Below are positions 7,027-14,963 of a stretch of DNA of 64,000 nucleotides, piece by piece. The stretch is from a virus: positions 61,422 through 125,421 of IMG/VR virus record IMGVR_UViG_3300007609_000008; one strand, 5' to 3'. Position 1 is the first letter of the stretch. Every line of letters begins with the position of its first letter. The translations under genes were made by a program, and so were the position numbers. The notes beneath the pieces are model-generated. The model was not told the origin of the DNA. It saw only the letters and a program-made list of their open reading frames with translations, and did not search any database.

Positions 7027-7053
7027 AAAAAGGGGCCTCTAGCCCCTTTTTTT
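7027..7053. terminator. Bidirectional terminator between gp32 and the convergent operon
   Basis: AAAAAGGGGC, loop CTCTA, GCCCCTTTTT forms a GC-rich stem with A and T tails, so it can terminate in both directions. It lies 15 bases after the gp32 stop and touches the stop codon of the convergent 606-aa gene (7052-7054). Confidence 0.88.
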
Positions 7054-8872
7054 ATCTCGTATTTTGGCCATTCTGATAGAATCTAAACGAGCTATCGTTA
7101 TTCCTCACAGAGCTAGGAGATACTAGAATAGGAGTCGATTGATTGCCTGAAGTATTGTTAGTAGTATTATTAAATATATTCGTTACGTTATTCACTACTT
7201 GATTGAACGCTTCTGTCATATTTCCTACAGCGTCAGCAGTTGGAGTTACTTGAGGATCAATACCTTGAGCATCCAAAGTCTTGACACCAGAACCAGGAAT
7301 AGTTAGCATATCTGGTTCTGTGCTTTCGTTGTATCCATTTTCTAGTGCTGGTACTATAACGGCTGAACGCATGTGTGGATTTTGTTCTAAAAATACTTCT
7401 CTCTGTTGTGGATTCATGTTTTTAACAGCTTGTATCAAAGCAGGATTATTTTTTTGCTTTTCTTGAATTTCTGTTTTTGATAACTGTGTTGTTGGACTAG
7501 ACGCAACAACATCTGGTTCAGTATATCCTGCTCTTTCCATTTGTATTTTTTGTATTTCTTCACGATCAATTGTTCCATATTCTTCCATGTTTCGTCTTTC
7601 TACTGAACTCAATGGGGCAGTTGTAGTAGTTTCTTTTCCGCCCGCTGTTCTTCTAGTTCTTTCTGGTCCATCAGGGAGAGAATTCTCTCCTATAGGATTT
7701 TCAATCAATATGTTTGCTGCTGCTGCGAGTAATCCACCCACAACTATAAGTGGAGCAGCAACCGCCGCCGTTGTTCCAGTTGCTCCGGCTGCTACAGCAG
7801 TTCCAACCAGTGATGCACCAGTTACCAATGCTCTGGCAGCTCTACGAAATAAACCTGGCTTTGGCTTTTTATTATTAGGTCTTCTATTATTTCCGCCATT
7901 TCTATTTGAGTTTACATTATTTAAATCCATATCCATATCAGGCATAAAACCGTTCATACCACCACTCGAATTGAAAGACTCCATCTCCTTCAATTGCGCT
8001 AGAATCTGCTCTAGTAATTCTACCTGTTGATTGGCTAATGATTCTCTGTCAGTGCCAGATACAAAAGTCTCACCTCCTTCAGCATTTTGTTGAGATATAG
8101 TAGCTTTAGAAGTATTAGTAGCTTTAGAAGTATTAGTAGATGGGTTCTTTTCAATTTTTTCAATTACAGTATTTTCTGATTTTGTGTTCTCTGACAAGCC
8201 TGTCATTTGTGCGACTTCTGATAACGCTGCCATTTGAGATGCTCTTAGATTTTCATCCTCTAGATCTCTTCTTTCTTTTTTTATTATACTGTTAGCGGTG
8301 GGCTTCAATCCAAACATTTTTTCCAAGGTAAACGCTTGTTTCAATGAATCTTTGACGCCAAGTCCTTCGTCTGTTTTCATAAATTTACGAAAAACACTTC
8401 CGGTTATACTTCCTCTTCCTGCATCTTTTGCTAGAGTTTTCTGTGCCTTATCTAGACCTAAATTTTTAACAAGAGCATCGCCCTGATCTCCTGCAGAGAG
8501 TTTTATTTTTTCAATTTGTTTTACTAAATCTTTAATCGCTCTAACATTTGACTTACCTGTTTTTTCCTGAGCTTCTGCCATTTTTTTGATGAGAAGGCTC
8601 AATTCTTTTTTTGTATCATCGTCTGAATCTTCTAATATACTTTGTACTGCTTCTGTGTTATCTCCTAAATTTTTTGCCATAATAGAAGATGCAGATGAAA
8701 TTTTGTTTTTTGCGGACAGAGAAGATTTACCAGGATTGATGGCAGTTCTAATAGTTTCAACAAGTGCCGTTTTACCATCTTTAGTAAAGCGATTATTATT
8801 CTCAGTATCTTGCACATTAGCACCAGAAAATCCTTCGTCTAATATGTTTTTGCCTGATATTTTATATGACAT
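7052..8872 (-). CDS. Candidate tape measure / tail length protein (gp29-like)
   Basis: The 606-residue protein has charged helical stretches in its first 300 residues, an NTSKAT repeat near 247-258, a low-complexity Asn/Gly linker, a hydrophobic segment at about 346-391, and an Asn/Thr-rich C-terminus. I cannot recognise it by direct similarity. It comes directly after gp26 and its frameshift extension, the position tape measures hold after tail assembly chaperones, and its length is near T4 gp29 (590 aa). The ATG overlaps the upstream stop (TAATG). A general virion protein is the alternative. Confidence 0.5.
   Translation of the reverse strand: MSYKISGKNILDEGFSGANVQDTENNNRFTKDGKTALVETIRTAINPGKSSLSAKNKISSASSIMAKNLGDNTEAVQSILEDSDDDTKKELSLLIKKMAEAQEKTGKSNVRAIKDLVKQIEKIKLSAGDQGDALVKNLGLDKAQKTLAKDAGRGSITGSVFRKFMKTDEGLGVKDSLKQAFTLEKMFGLKPTANSIIKKERRDLEDENLRASQMAALSEVAQMTGLSENTKSENTVIEKIEKNPSTNTSKATNTSKATISQQNAEGGETFVSGTDRESLANQQVELLEQILAQLKEMESFNSSGGMNGFMPDMDMDLNNVNSNRNGGNNRRPNNKKPKPGLFRRAARALVTGASLVGTAVAAGATGTTAAVAAPLIVVGGLLAAAANILIENPIGENSLPDGPERTRRTAGGKETTTTAPLSSVERRNMEEYGTIDREEIQKIQMERAGYTEPDVVASSPTTQLSKTEIQEKQKNNPALIQAVKNMNPQQREVFLEQNPHMRSAVIVPALENGYNESTEPDMLTIPGSGVKTLDAQGIDPQVTPTADAVGNMTEAFNQVVNNVTNIFNNTTNNTSGNQSTPILVSPSSVRNNDSSFRFYQNGQNTR
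8101..8136. repeat. 18-bp exact tandem duplication inside the tape measure candidate
   Basis: The unit TAGCTTTAGAAGTATTAG occurs twice in a row and duplicates six residues in frame. It looks like a recent slippage or recombination event. Confidence 0.85.
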
Positions 8873-9054
8873 TACTGTTTACTCTGTTGTTTATCTGCTT
8901 TCTTTTTTAGATGTGTTATTAGCATACCAACATAAACTTCTCTTTCCCAAGGCATCATATTTTCCAATTCAGTTAAGCTATAATGATGCTCTTGCATTAA
9001 CAAAAAATTCGTTTTGTAATAGTTTTCCATCGAATCTTGAGAAAGAGTTAGGCG
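8872..9054 (-). CDS. -1 frameshift extension of gp26 (tail assembly chaperone T-domain)
   Basis: This frame lies -1 relative to gp26 and opens at the slippery site. It adds 60 residues to the first 229 of gp26. It contains HHYSLTELENMMPWEREVY, which resembles the Trp-Glu-Arg motif of tail assembly chaperone downstream domains (lambda GT, and Myoviridae counterparts). An internal ATG at 9030 could start a free 52-residue protein, but it has no convincing Shine-Dalgarno sequence. The stop overlaps the ATG of the tape measure candidate, the usual order of chaperone pair then tape measure. Confidence 0.68.
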   Translation of the reverse strand, partial: RLTLSQDSMENYYKTNFLLMQEHHYSLTELENMMPWEREVYVGMLITHLKKKADKQQSKQ

Positions 9055-9740
9055 AAAAAATGATCATATCCGTTGATCATTATTTTATTTCTAGTGTTAC
9101 ACTCTGAGCATTCATAATCTACTTCATGTATTAACGCCGGAATATTTTTAAAAAATTCTGATGCTTTGTTAATTACTTCAACTGGCAAATTGTCAATAAA
9201 TTCTATCATTTCCTCTGATGTTTCATCTGCAGGGTTTATAACTTCTTCGCCTTGGTAGATATAAGAAATAGAATTTAGCAATATTTCTATATCATCTAAT
9301 TCATTTTCTTTCATTTGAATTTCAGCAGAAGGATACTTCAGTACAATGCCCGTTGTCTCTGATAGTTCTATTTTTGTTTCGGTATTTTCTTGATCTCCTA
9401 CTACCTCAAACTCAGATACGTCCATCTCATAATTTATTTGATTGTTGCAGTTTCCACAGCTCAATACAAAAGACTGTTCGTTGCCAATAGATTTTGTTCT
9501 TAATTGCAAGAAAGTCCATTGCAATTGATACATTGCTAATTTTCTTGCATCTATCTCGCCAAAAGAACAATTTTCTACTACTTGGCAACAGGCAGAATAC
9601 ATATCTTCCATGACTTCTGATGCTGCTGCCAGTGTCAAAATTTTATTTTCTTTCACTAAGAAAGGTCTAAATTTAATTTTATCTTTTATGCCTGGTATTA
9701 CTAAATCAAATGTTGGCACATCAATTACGGGTAAAGCCAT
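9048..9740 (-). CDS. 26: Baseplate hub assembly protein gp26
   Basis: The 230-residue protein matches the T4_baseplate family (gp26, 208 aa in T4) with the characteristic N-terminal FRPFLVKE stretch. Four cysteines (CGNC around residue 120, CSEC near 215) could bind a metal. I chose the ATG at 9740 (MALPVIDV) over one at 9752 because GGAG lies seven bases before it. The coding end contains a slippery heptamer five bases before the stop. It follows a tube-like baseplate gene and precedes the tape measure candidate. Confidence 0.82.
   Translation of the reverse strand: MALPVIDVPTFDLVIPGIKDKIKFRPFLVKENKILTLAAASEVMEDMYSACCQVVENCSFGEIDARKLAMYQLQWTFLQLRTKSIGNEQSFVLSCGNCNNQINYEMDVSEFEVVGDQENTETKIELSETTGIVLKYPSAEIQMKENELDDIEILLNSISYIYQGEEVINPADETSEEMIEFIDNLPVEVINKASEFFKNIPALIHEVDYECSECNTRNKIMINGYDHFFA
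9054..9060 (-). promoter_or_regulatory. Slippery heptamer T TTT TTC for -1 frameshifting
   Basis: In the gp26 frame the minus strand reads CAT TTT TTC GCC TAA, giving an X XXY YYZ heptamer one codon before the stop. Slipping back one base joins gp26 to a frame that is open for 60 codons. No strong downstream hairpin or pseudoknot is visible by eye. Confidence 0.65.
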
Positions 9741-9761
9741 TATAATCTCCAATAATTTACA

Positions 9762-10403
9762 TTAACTTGACTGTGAAATTCTTCTCACAAATTCTTCTAA
9801 TACTGTTAATTCTGTTGTTTCGTCTGTCACTTCTTGTTCCCGAACAACAGTTGTTCCTACTTCATCGTAAACTCTTTCCCAATACTTAGCTGAAAAGGAA
9901 ACAGACATACGTAAAAACCCAGAATTACTCCATGATACTGGTGTTATATTTATTAGCTTTGGTATAGCTTCGTATATTTTCCATTTAGCTATTACGTTGT
10001 CTCTGATATTTAGAGATCTTACTTCTAGATCTGCAACAGAGTTTTCATAGAACGCAATTTCTTTTGATCTAGGGTTTACACTTGCTTTTATCCAATTTTC
10101 AAAAAGTTCTCTGCCCTTCCAGTCCTCGTCAATCAAAAAAGTAAAAACAATATCAGTTGACAAGAACTCAAGATTTTGTGTTCTGTATTCTGTCCATGCA
10201 CCTATTTTTATGGGCAAATTAGTTGCAGAAAATCCTGGTATCTGTGCTTCTTCGCAAAATAAAGATAGTCTTCTTATATCTCCGCCATCTGGTTTGTAAT
10301 TTCGGGGAAAAGAAAAGGTTGCCTCAAATCTATCAGAACGAGGCGTATGTTGTTTTCTTATATCAGAGATAAAAGTTTTTAGATTTGATTGGGAATTAGC
10401 CAT
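9762..10403 (-). CDS. 54: Tail-tube-fold baseplate protein, gp54-like
   Basis: The 213-residue protein belongs by appearance to the gp19/gp54 tube-fold family, with the FEATFSF first strand, LFCEEAQIPGF, and FTFLIDEDWKGRELFENWI typical of tube monomers. The true tail tube gp19 is elsewhere (56035-56550) and the tube cap gp48 at 16693, so this is most likely the tube initiator gp54, though it is shorter than T4 gp54 (320 aa). It overlaps the upstream gene by eight bases. Confidence 0.6.
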   Translation of the reverse strand: MANSQSNLKTFISDIRKQHTPRSDRFEATFSFPRNYKPDGGDIRRLSLFCEEAQIPGFSATNLPIKIGAWTEYRTQNLEFLSTDIVFTFLIDEDWKGRELFENWIKASVNPRSKEIAFYENSVADLEVRSLNIRDNVIAKWKIYEAIPKLINITPVSWSNSGFLRMSVSFSAKYWERVYDEVGTTVVREQEVTDETTELTVLEEFVRRISQSS

Positions 10404-10971
10404 TGATTATGTCTCTACTGTCTCTGTATACTTTTTGTAGTGAAGCGCCTTCGAAGTTATGTGTCGGCAAAAATATTGCTGCTTTCCAATGTTCTGGATT
10501 AATTTTAAAAAATCTACTGTTCACTTGGCTATACAAATATTTTTTAACAGATGGCTGAACTTGAGGAAACTTGCCAAAGTTTTTCAGCAAGCTCCAACTC
10601 ACTTCTATCTTACTTTTTTCTGATATATTTTTATCAGTGTAATTTAGAAGTTCGCCTAATAGTTTTGCTCGCTGTAGATAAGGTAAGTAATGCATGTTGA
10701 TGCCCACAAACCCTCCTGATATATCATCGAAGGGCAAGCAAAGTGGAAATTGATCCCAATAAGGAAGAGTGTTTTTGTGTTTAGGATCATAGACATACAT
10801 GTACATGTTGCCTGGTTCAAGCCTAGTTACAAATTCTCCCAAGTCTGTTTTAGACGCATCGCTGAATGAGTCTATGTTGCTCGCAACTTTACGAACATTA
10901 TCTTGATACCACCTAAACGACCTGTCTTGATCGCCAGCGTTGGTTCTTATATTTTCAAAAGGATTAGCCAT
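10396..10971 (-). CDS. Conserved T4-like tail/virion protein, unknown function
   Basis: The 191-residue product has a central motif set MYVYDPKHKNTLPYWDQFP followed by GFVGINMHYLPYLQRAKLL, which I associate with proteins widespread in T4-like phages but cannot name securely. A DNA end protector (gp2-like) or a baseplate component is possible, given gp4 upstream and gp54-like downstream. A late octamer TATAAATA on the same strand (10984-10977) ends six bases before the ATG, which would give a leaderless transcript. Confidence 0.6.
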   Translation of the reverse strand: MANPFENIRTNAGDQDRSFRWYQDNVRKVASNIDSFSDASKTDLGEFVTRLEPGNMYMYVYDPKHKNTLPYWDQFPLCLPFDDISGGFVGINMHYLPYLQRAKLLGELLNYTDKNISEKSKIEVSWSLLKNFGKFPQVQPSVKKYLYSQVNSRFFKINPEHWKAAIFLPTHNFEGASLQKVYRDSRDIING

Positions 10972-10976
10972 ACTCT

Positions 10977-10984
10977 TATTTATA
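10977..10984 (-). promoter_or_regulatory. Late promoter octamer close to a start codon
   Basis: TATAAATA on the minus strand ends at 10977. With T4 geometry (-13 to -6), transcription would begin at about 10971, the A of the ATG. It lies between gp4 and the 191-aa gene. Confidence 0.55.
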
Positions 10985-10985
10985 A

Positions 10986-11432
10986 TCAGATTCCAAGTTC
11001 TTTCTCAGTAATAATCATAAATTCCCAGTTTCTATCAAGACAGAATTCTTTAGCTGCTTCCCACTTTGCTAGATTTACGCCCCACTGTTTGACTTCGTTG
11101 ATGAATCTTTTTGTAGTTCTTTTAGGTTTTTTGGGTTCTTGTGTAAATCGTTTAGGCTTTACTTCAACTAAACAATATCTAACCTTGTCTTTGCTTCTGA
11201 CTTTCACAAAGAAGTCAACGAAATATCTGTGTACTTTGTTGTCTAATGGTGAACGATAAGGAATCACAATTTCTTCTGATCCCCACTCTAAAACTGAGCC
11301 ACTAATATCACACCAATTCATGAACTTGAGTTCGTAGCTAGAACGATAAATAATTTGTGTTACATTGCCTTTGTACTTTGCAGGATTTCTTGGCTGAAAT
11401 CTGCCCGAATAAACTTCTTTTGAATATGTCAT
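10986..11432 (-). CDS. 4: Head completion protein gp4
   Basis: The 148-residue protein matches the gp4 (gp50) head completion family (T4 150 aa). Typical features are SYELKFMNWCD, IPYRSPLDNK, HRYFVDFFV and CLVEVKPKR, which together form a TnsA/PD-(D/E)XK-like fold with Asp and Glu-x-Lys residues. In T4 it is needed to finish filled heads so that tails can join. It is the first gene of the minus-strand tail operon. A GATAAATA late-like octamer (11483-11476) lies upstream. Confidence 0.85.
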   Translation of the reverse strand: MTYSKEVYSGRFQPRNPAKYKGNVTQIIYRSSYELKFMNWCDISGSVLEWGSEEIVIPYRSPLDNKVHRYFVDFFVKVRSKDKVRYCLVEVKPKRFTQEPKKPKRTTKRFINEVKQWGVNLAKWEAAKEFCLDRNWEFMIITEKELGI

Positions 11433-11451
11433 CTACTGAATCTTTTTCTGT

Positions 11452-11459
11452 TATAAATA
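11452..11459 (+). promoter_or_regulatory. T4-type late promoter
   Basis: TATAAATA occurs in non-coding DNA 41 bases before the fibre gene ATG. The divergent GATAAATA at 11483-11476 on the other strand could serve gp4, making this a divergent late control region. Confidence 0.75.
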
Positions 11460-11500
11460 AATAAAAATAATACACTATTTATCAAATAGGAAATTAAAAA

Positions 11501-12028
11501 ATGGCCACTATAGTTACAAGAGCGAGTCTTCCAAGAGCCCTTACCACTGAGGAAATGGATGCTAACTTTACTAATTTGAATGATGAACTGGCAGCAGTCG
11601 ATTCTGCTGGTAAACTTGATGCAGCAGACGGCACTGCAACAGGAACATTGACCGCAGAAGATATCGTTGCAGATAATGTGACTGCTGATCTTAAAGGCTA
11701 CGGCGAAGCAATGCTGACTACTAGCTCCGCTTCAGGTGCAATCAGTCTAGATTTATCTGCTGCTAATATATTTAAACTAGAATTGGCCGGAGATGTCACT
11801 GTAACATTTACAAATCCTCCTGAAGCAGGTTCTACTTCTGTAGCAACAATTATCGCAATTCAAGATGGCTCTGGTGGACACTCAATTACATGGACAGATG
11901 GAATTTTTGCAGGCGGCGTTGCTCCTCCTGATTCTACAGGAGCAAACGAAGTCGATATATGGACTGCTTTCACATATGATCAAGGCACTTCATATGTGGT
12001 TTCTTTATCGATGAAGGATGTTAGCTAA
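11501..12028 (+). CDS. Tail fibre-type structural protein
   Basis: The 175-residue product starts with the marine-phage fibre N-terminus pattern MATIVTRASLPRALTTEEMD followed by ANFTNLNDE, presumably an attachment domain. It continues with a beta-rich globular part (residues 70-175). A similar N-terminus is found in the 160-aa protein at 36727. A late promoter precedes it, and its stop overlaps the next gene's start (TAATG). Receptor binding or a fibre adaptor role is inferred. Confidence 0.6.
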   Translation: MATIVTRASLPRALTTEEMDANFTNLNDELAAVDSAGKLDAADGTATGTLTAEDIVADNVTADLKGYGEAMLTTSSASGAISLDLSAANIFKLELAGDVTVTFTNPPEAGSTSVATIIAIQDGSGGHSITWTDGIFAGGVAPPDSTGANEVDIWTAFTYDQGTSYVVSLSMKDVS

Positions 12029-13593
12029 TGCCAATTGGTAAGTTTGGATTAGAAAAAACCTGGAGAGCTAGTGGTACTGGTACTACTACTGTTAATACTT
12101 CTGGTAATTTTGATGTGCCATTCGGAAAACATGATATCACAGTAGAGGGTAAAGGTGGCTCAGGTACTGCCGCTGTTCCCTCTAACGTTGCATCTTATAA
12201 TGCCCCAACACCGGGCAACGTAGCGTCTTATAATGCCCCAACACCGGGCAACGTAGCGTCTTATAATGCAGAGTCTGGTGGTAACGTTGCTACTTACAAT
12301 TCAGAAGTAGCCGGCAATCCTGCAACTTACAATCCTGAGTCAGGTGGAAATGCTGCAACTTACAATGCTGACACGCCTGGTAACCCAGCAACTTACAATC
12401 CTGAAACGCCTGGTAACCCAGCAACATACAATGCTATAACTTACAATGCACCGACTTTTGAGCCTGGAAATGAGTCTGGTGGCGGCAATGTAGCGTCATT
12501 TAATTTAGCATTCTTTAGTCCAGGAAATCCGACTTATAATTCAATAAGTTACAATGCACCGACTTTTGAACCTGGCAATGTGTCTGGTGGTGGTAATGTT
12601 TCTGGTGGTGGTGATGTTGCATTTAGTAATCCACCTACGTACAATGCTGTAACGTATAATGCACCATCGTTCGAACCTGGCAATGTGTCTGGTGGTGGTA
12701 ATGTAGCGTCTTATAACTCTCCTACTAACACTCCGGGCAATGCGGCATCGTATAATGCACCATTGTTTGTTCCGGAGATTATATATGGCCCAGGATCTGG
12801 AATACCAAACGATCCATCAGTATATGAGCCTGGTAATCCGACAAGTTATAATCCACCAACATCAACACCTGGCAACCCAGCATCATACAATCCTATAACG
12901 TATAATGCACCATCGGTAACACCTGGTAACGTATCTGGTGGTGGTAATGTTGATTCGCCTGGGACAACAAACTACACTCCGACAACTTATAATCCAATAA
13001 CATATAATGCACCTAGCGTAGTGCCTGGCAACCAAGTAGGCGGAAATTTTGCTGGAAACAATTCAGGAACCTTTTCCCCAAGCAATCCAGCAACGTACAA
13101 TCCTATAACTTATAATGCACCATCGATAGAGCCTGGTAACGTATCTGGTGGTGGTAATGTTGCGTCAAATAATTCTCCTACTCCAGGTACTGTTGCAACT
13201 TATAACTCACCAATAGCTGGAAATGTGGCATCATATAACCCACCTACCGGAGGGAATGTAGCGACATATAATACAGGAGCGAGTAGTAATCCTGCGACAT
13301 ATAACCCAGAGATACCAGGAAATCCTGCTACATATAATGCAGAGGTAACAGGAAATCCTGCAACTTACAATGCGCCTGATGGTGGAAACATAGCGACATA
13401 CAACGCTGCTCAGCCAGCTGTACCTGGAGAACCAGCAACTGCTATGGGAGTAACTTTACCTGGATCTAATGTCGGAGGAACAGATGCTCCGTTCACTCCT
13501 CCACAAAAAGTATCTTATTATGACTATCCAGATTCAGAAACATATCCAGTTACTGTGCCTGATGGAGGCAATGTAGTCATAAAAAGTAATTGA
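12028..13593 (+). CDS. Pro/Asn/Tyr-rich repeat fibre protein
   Basis: The 521-residue protein is made almost wholly of short repeats from about residue 52 to 470. Units resemble GNPATYNPETP, with an interspersed longer unit ITYNAPSFEPGNVSGGGNV. Proline follows Asn or Thr at regular intervals, and every unit carries a YN pair. The N-terminus (WRASGTGTTTVNTSGNFDVP) looks like a folded attachment domain. A fibrous virion protein is the natural reading. It is followed 51 bases later by a prolyl-hydroxylase-type enzyme and a GlcNAc transferase, so it is a candidate substrate for both. No homologue can be named. Confidence 0.65.
   Translation: MPIGKFGLEKTWRASGTGTTTVNTSGNFDVPFGKHDITVEGKGGSGTAAVPSNVASYNAPTPGNVASYNAPTPGNVASYNAESGGNVATYNSEVAGNPATYNPESGGNAATYNADTPGNPATYNPETPGNPATYNAITYNAPTFEPGNESGGGNVASFNLAFFSPGNPTYNSISYNAPTFEPGNVSGGGNVSGGGDVAFSNPPTYNAVTYNAPSFEPGNVSGGGNVASYNSPTNTPGNAASYNAPLFVPEIIYGPGSGIPNDPSVYEPGNPTSYNPPTSTPGNPASYNPITYNAPSVTPGNVSGGGNVDSPGTTNYTPTTYNPITYNAPSVVPGNQVGGNFAGNNSGTFSPSNPATYNPITYNAPSIEPGNVSGGGNVASNNSPTPGTVATYNSPIAGNVASYNPPTGGNVATYNTGASSNPATYNPEIPGNPATYNAEVTGNPATYNAPDGGNIATYNAAQPAVPGEPATAMGVTLPGSNVGGTDAPFTPPQKVSYYDYPDSETYPVTVPDGGNVVIKSN
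12193..12258 (+). repeat. 33-bp exact tandem repeat in the fibre gene
   Basis: A 33-base unit starting TCTTATAATGCCCC is present twice in perfect tandem (12193-12225 and 12226-12258), with a further partial copy from 12259. Each copy encodes one 11-residue fibre repeat, showing that the array expands by exact duplication. Confidence 0.9.
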
Positions 13594-13618
13594 CAATTAA
13601 CTAAATATGTTATAGAAT
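13590..13618 (+). promoter_or_regulatory. sigma70-like promoter for the hydroxylase/glycosyltransferase genes
   Basis: TTGACA (13590-13595) is followed after 17 bases by TAGAAT (13613-13618), a five-of-six match to the -10. It overlaps the fibre stop codon and would start transcription about 20 bases before the oxygenase ATG, giving the modification genes their own early expression. Confidence 0.55.
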
Positions 13619-13644
13619 TGTATATTATTTAAAAGTGAAAAATT

Positions 13645-14235
13645 ATGACTGCAATAAACAAGTATGTTGGTGAGTTACAGTGTTACGCTCACATGAATCG
13701 AGCTTTCACAGAAGAAGAAGTCGAAAAAATTCGAGAAATCGAAGAGCTTCAATCATTTCAAAAAGGCACAGTTGGTGGCAAACTAACTGGTGCTGCATTA
13801 AAAAAAGCCAGAGATTCTGACGTATTCTTTATGGACCATGACGATAATACGGATTGGTTATATCAAAGAATGTCTTATCTAATAGCACAAGCTAATAAAG
13901 ACCACTTTTTATATAATGTAGATGATTTTGGTCCAATGCAGTATACTAAATATCAGATAGATGGTCATTATACATGGCACTGGGATGTTTTCTTTGGCTG
14001 GCAGAAAAACACAAGAAAAATATCAGTTGTAGTATTTCTCAACGAACCTGAAGATTATGAAGGCGGAGAATTTGAAATAGTCACTAATGGAAATCTAGAT
14101 GAAATCAAACAGTTAAAGCCTTTGAAGGGCGATGTATTGTTTTTTGCATCTTGGATGCCACATCGAGTTTTGCCTGTAACTTCAGGCGAAAGAAATACAC
14201 TTGTTACTTGGGTAACTGGTCCTAGAGAATCGTAA
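13645..14235 (+). CDS. 2OG-Fe(II) oxygenase, prolyl-hydroxylase type
   Basis: The 196-residue protein has the complete double-stranded beta-helix iron site: His112 and Asp114 in YTWHWD, distal His173 in MPHRV, and Arg183 as the 2-oxoglutarate ligand. The arrangement is that of the P4H/PKHD hydroxylases, with VFLNEPEDYEGGEFEI as the typical central strand. It should hydroxylate a protein side chain in the cytoplasm before assembly. It lies directly after the Pro-rich repeat fibre and before two paralogous unknowns and a GlcNAc transferase. Its stop overlaps the next ATG (TAATG). Confidence 0.85.
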   Translation: MTAINKYVGELQCYAHMNRAFTEEEVEKIREIEELQSFQKGTVGGKLTGAALKKARDSDVFFMDHDDNTDWLYQRMSYLIAQANKDHFLYNVDDFGPMQYTKYQIDGHYTWHWDVFFGWQKNTRKISVVVFLNEPEDYEGGEFEIVTNGNLDEIKQLKPLKGDVLFFASWMPHRVLPVTSGERNTLVTWVTGPRES

Positions 14236-14963
14236 TGTTTAATTTTTTGAAAAGAAAAGAAAAGCCAATAATTGAATTTTATTGTCATCCAAATGTTGAG
14301 GGTACTATTCCAACTCCTAGGCCAGCGAGCAAACATGTACCAGACTGGTTTAAAAGTATACCACCTACAATGCCTGGGCGTGATGCTAGAAATAGAAAAG
14401 GACTCACTGCAAAAAAATGTATGCCAATGCTGGATGCAATGACACTAGGTTATGTTATACCTCTGTGCGGCGATCTTGGACTGAAGTCTTCTGAAGACTG
14501 TAATACAATTGAAGTTTTTAATCCTGATGAGCTTAAATTGGCAGAGTTTCATGACCTCAATCAGTTGGGGCCAAAAGCTCCAGGAATGCCAGCACCACCT
14601 GTAAAATTTATTAATCATTGGGTGATAAAAACAGCACCAGGCTGGAGCACCCTAATAATACCTCTAGTCAATAATAGTCTTGCAAATCCTCACTTTACTT
14701 GTTTAGGAGGTCTAGTAGACACTGACACCTATCCAAAAGAAATCAACTTTCCTGCTGTCTGGCACACTCCTAATTTTGATGGTTTTCTACCTGCAGGCAC
14801 TCCATTGGTTGTAGCTATACCTATAAAAAGATCTTCTGTTCCGAGAGAATGTGTGACTAGACCAATGACGGATAAAGAATTTAAAGACATTGATATCATA
14901 CATCGAAAACAATGTAATAAATTGCATGTGTATACCGATGAATTGAGAGAGAAAAGAAAATAA
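14235..14963 (+). CDS. Unknown protein, paralogue A of a pair (DUF6065-like?)
   Basis: The 242-residue product contains PDWFKSIPP near the N-terminus, LGYVIPLCGDL, then a block PGWSTLIIP, GGLVDTD, LPAGTPLVVAIPIKR. The same order (GYVIP-CD, PWNIF, GVVDY, AGEPLIHVIPF) recurs in the next gene, so the two are distant paralogues. The blocks recall DUF6065-type proteins of unknown function that accompany 2OG oxygenases, an association from memory and uncertain. It overlaps both neighbours by one base, so it is in the same translational unit as the oxygenase. Confidence 0.55.
   Translation: MFNFLKRKEKPIIEFYCHPNVEGTIPTPRPASKHVPDWFKSIPPTMPGRDARNRKGLTAKKCMPMLDAMTLGYVIPLCGDLGLKSSEDCNTIEVFNPDELKLAEFHDLNQLGPKAPGMPAPPVKFINHWVIKTAPGWSTLIIPLVNNSLANPHFTCLGGLVDTDTYPKEINFPAVWHTPNFDGFLPAGTPLVVAIPIKRSSVPRECVTRPMTDKEFKDIDIIHRKQCNKLHVYTDELREKRK

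Noticed and set aside
7587-8030. Plus-strand ORF of 147 codons in the tape measure candidate
   Set aside because: It is a mirror of the hydrophobic Ala/Gly stretch on the minus strand, with no start signal or neighbour in the same direction.
8586-9107. Plus-strand ORF of 173 codons across the gp26 frameshift region
   Set aside because: It has no ribosome site and runs opposite to conserved gp26 sequence.
10903-11259. Plus-strand ORF opposite gp4
   Set aside because: gp4 on the minus strand is clearly conserved and the plus frame has no start signal.
12180-13440. CRISPR-like appearance of regular repeats
   Set aside because: Repeats are coding, in frame, of 33 bases without unique spacers and encode peptide units.
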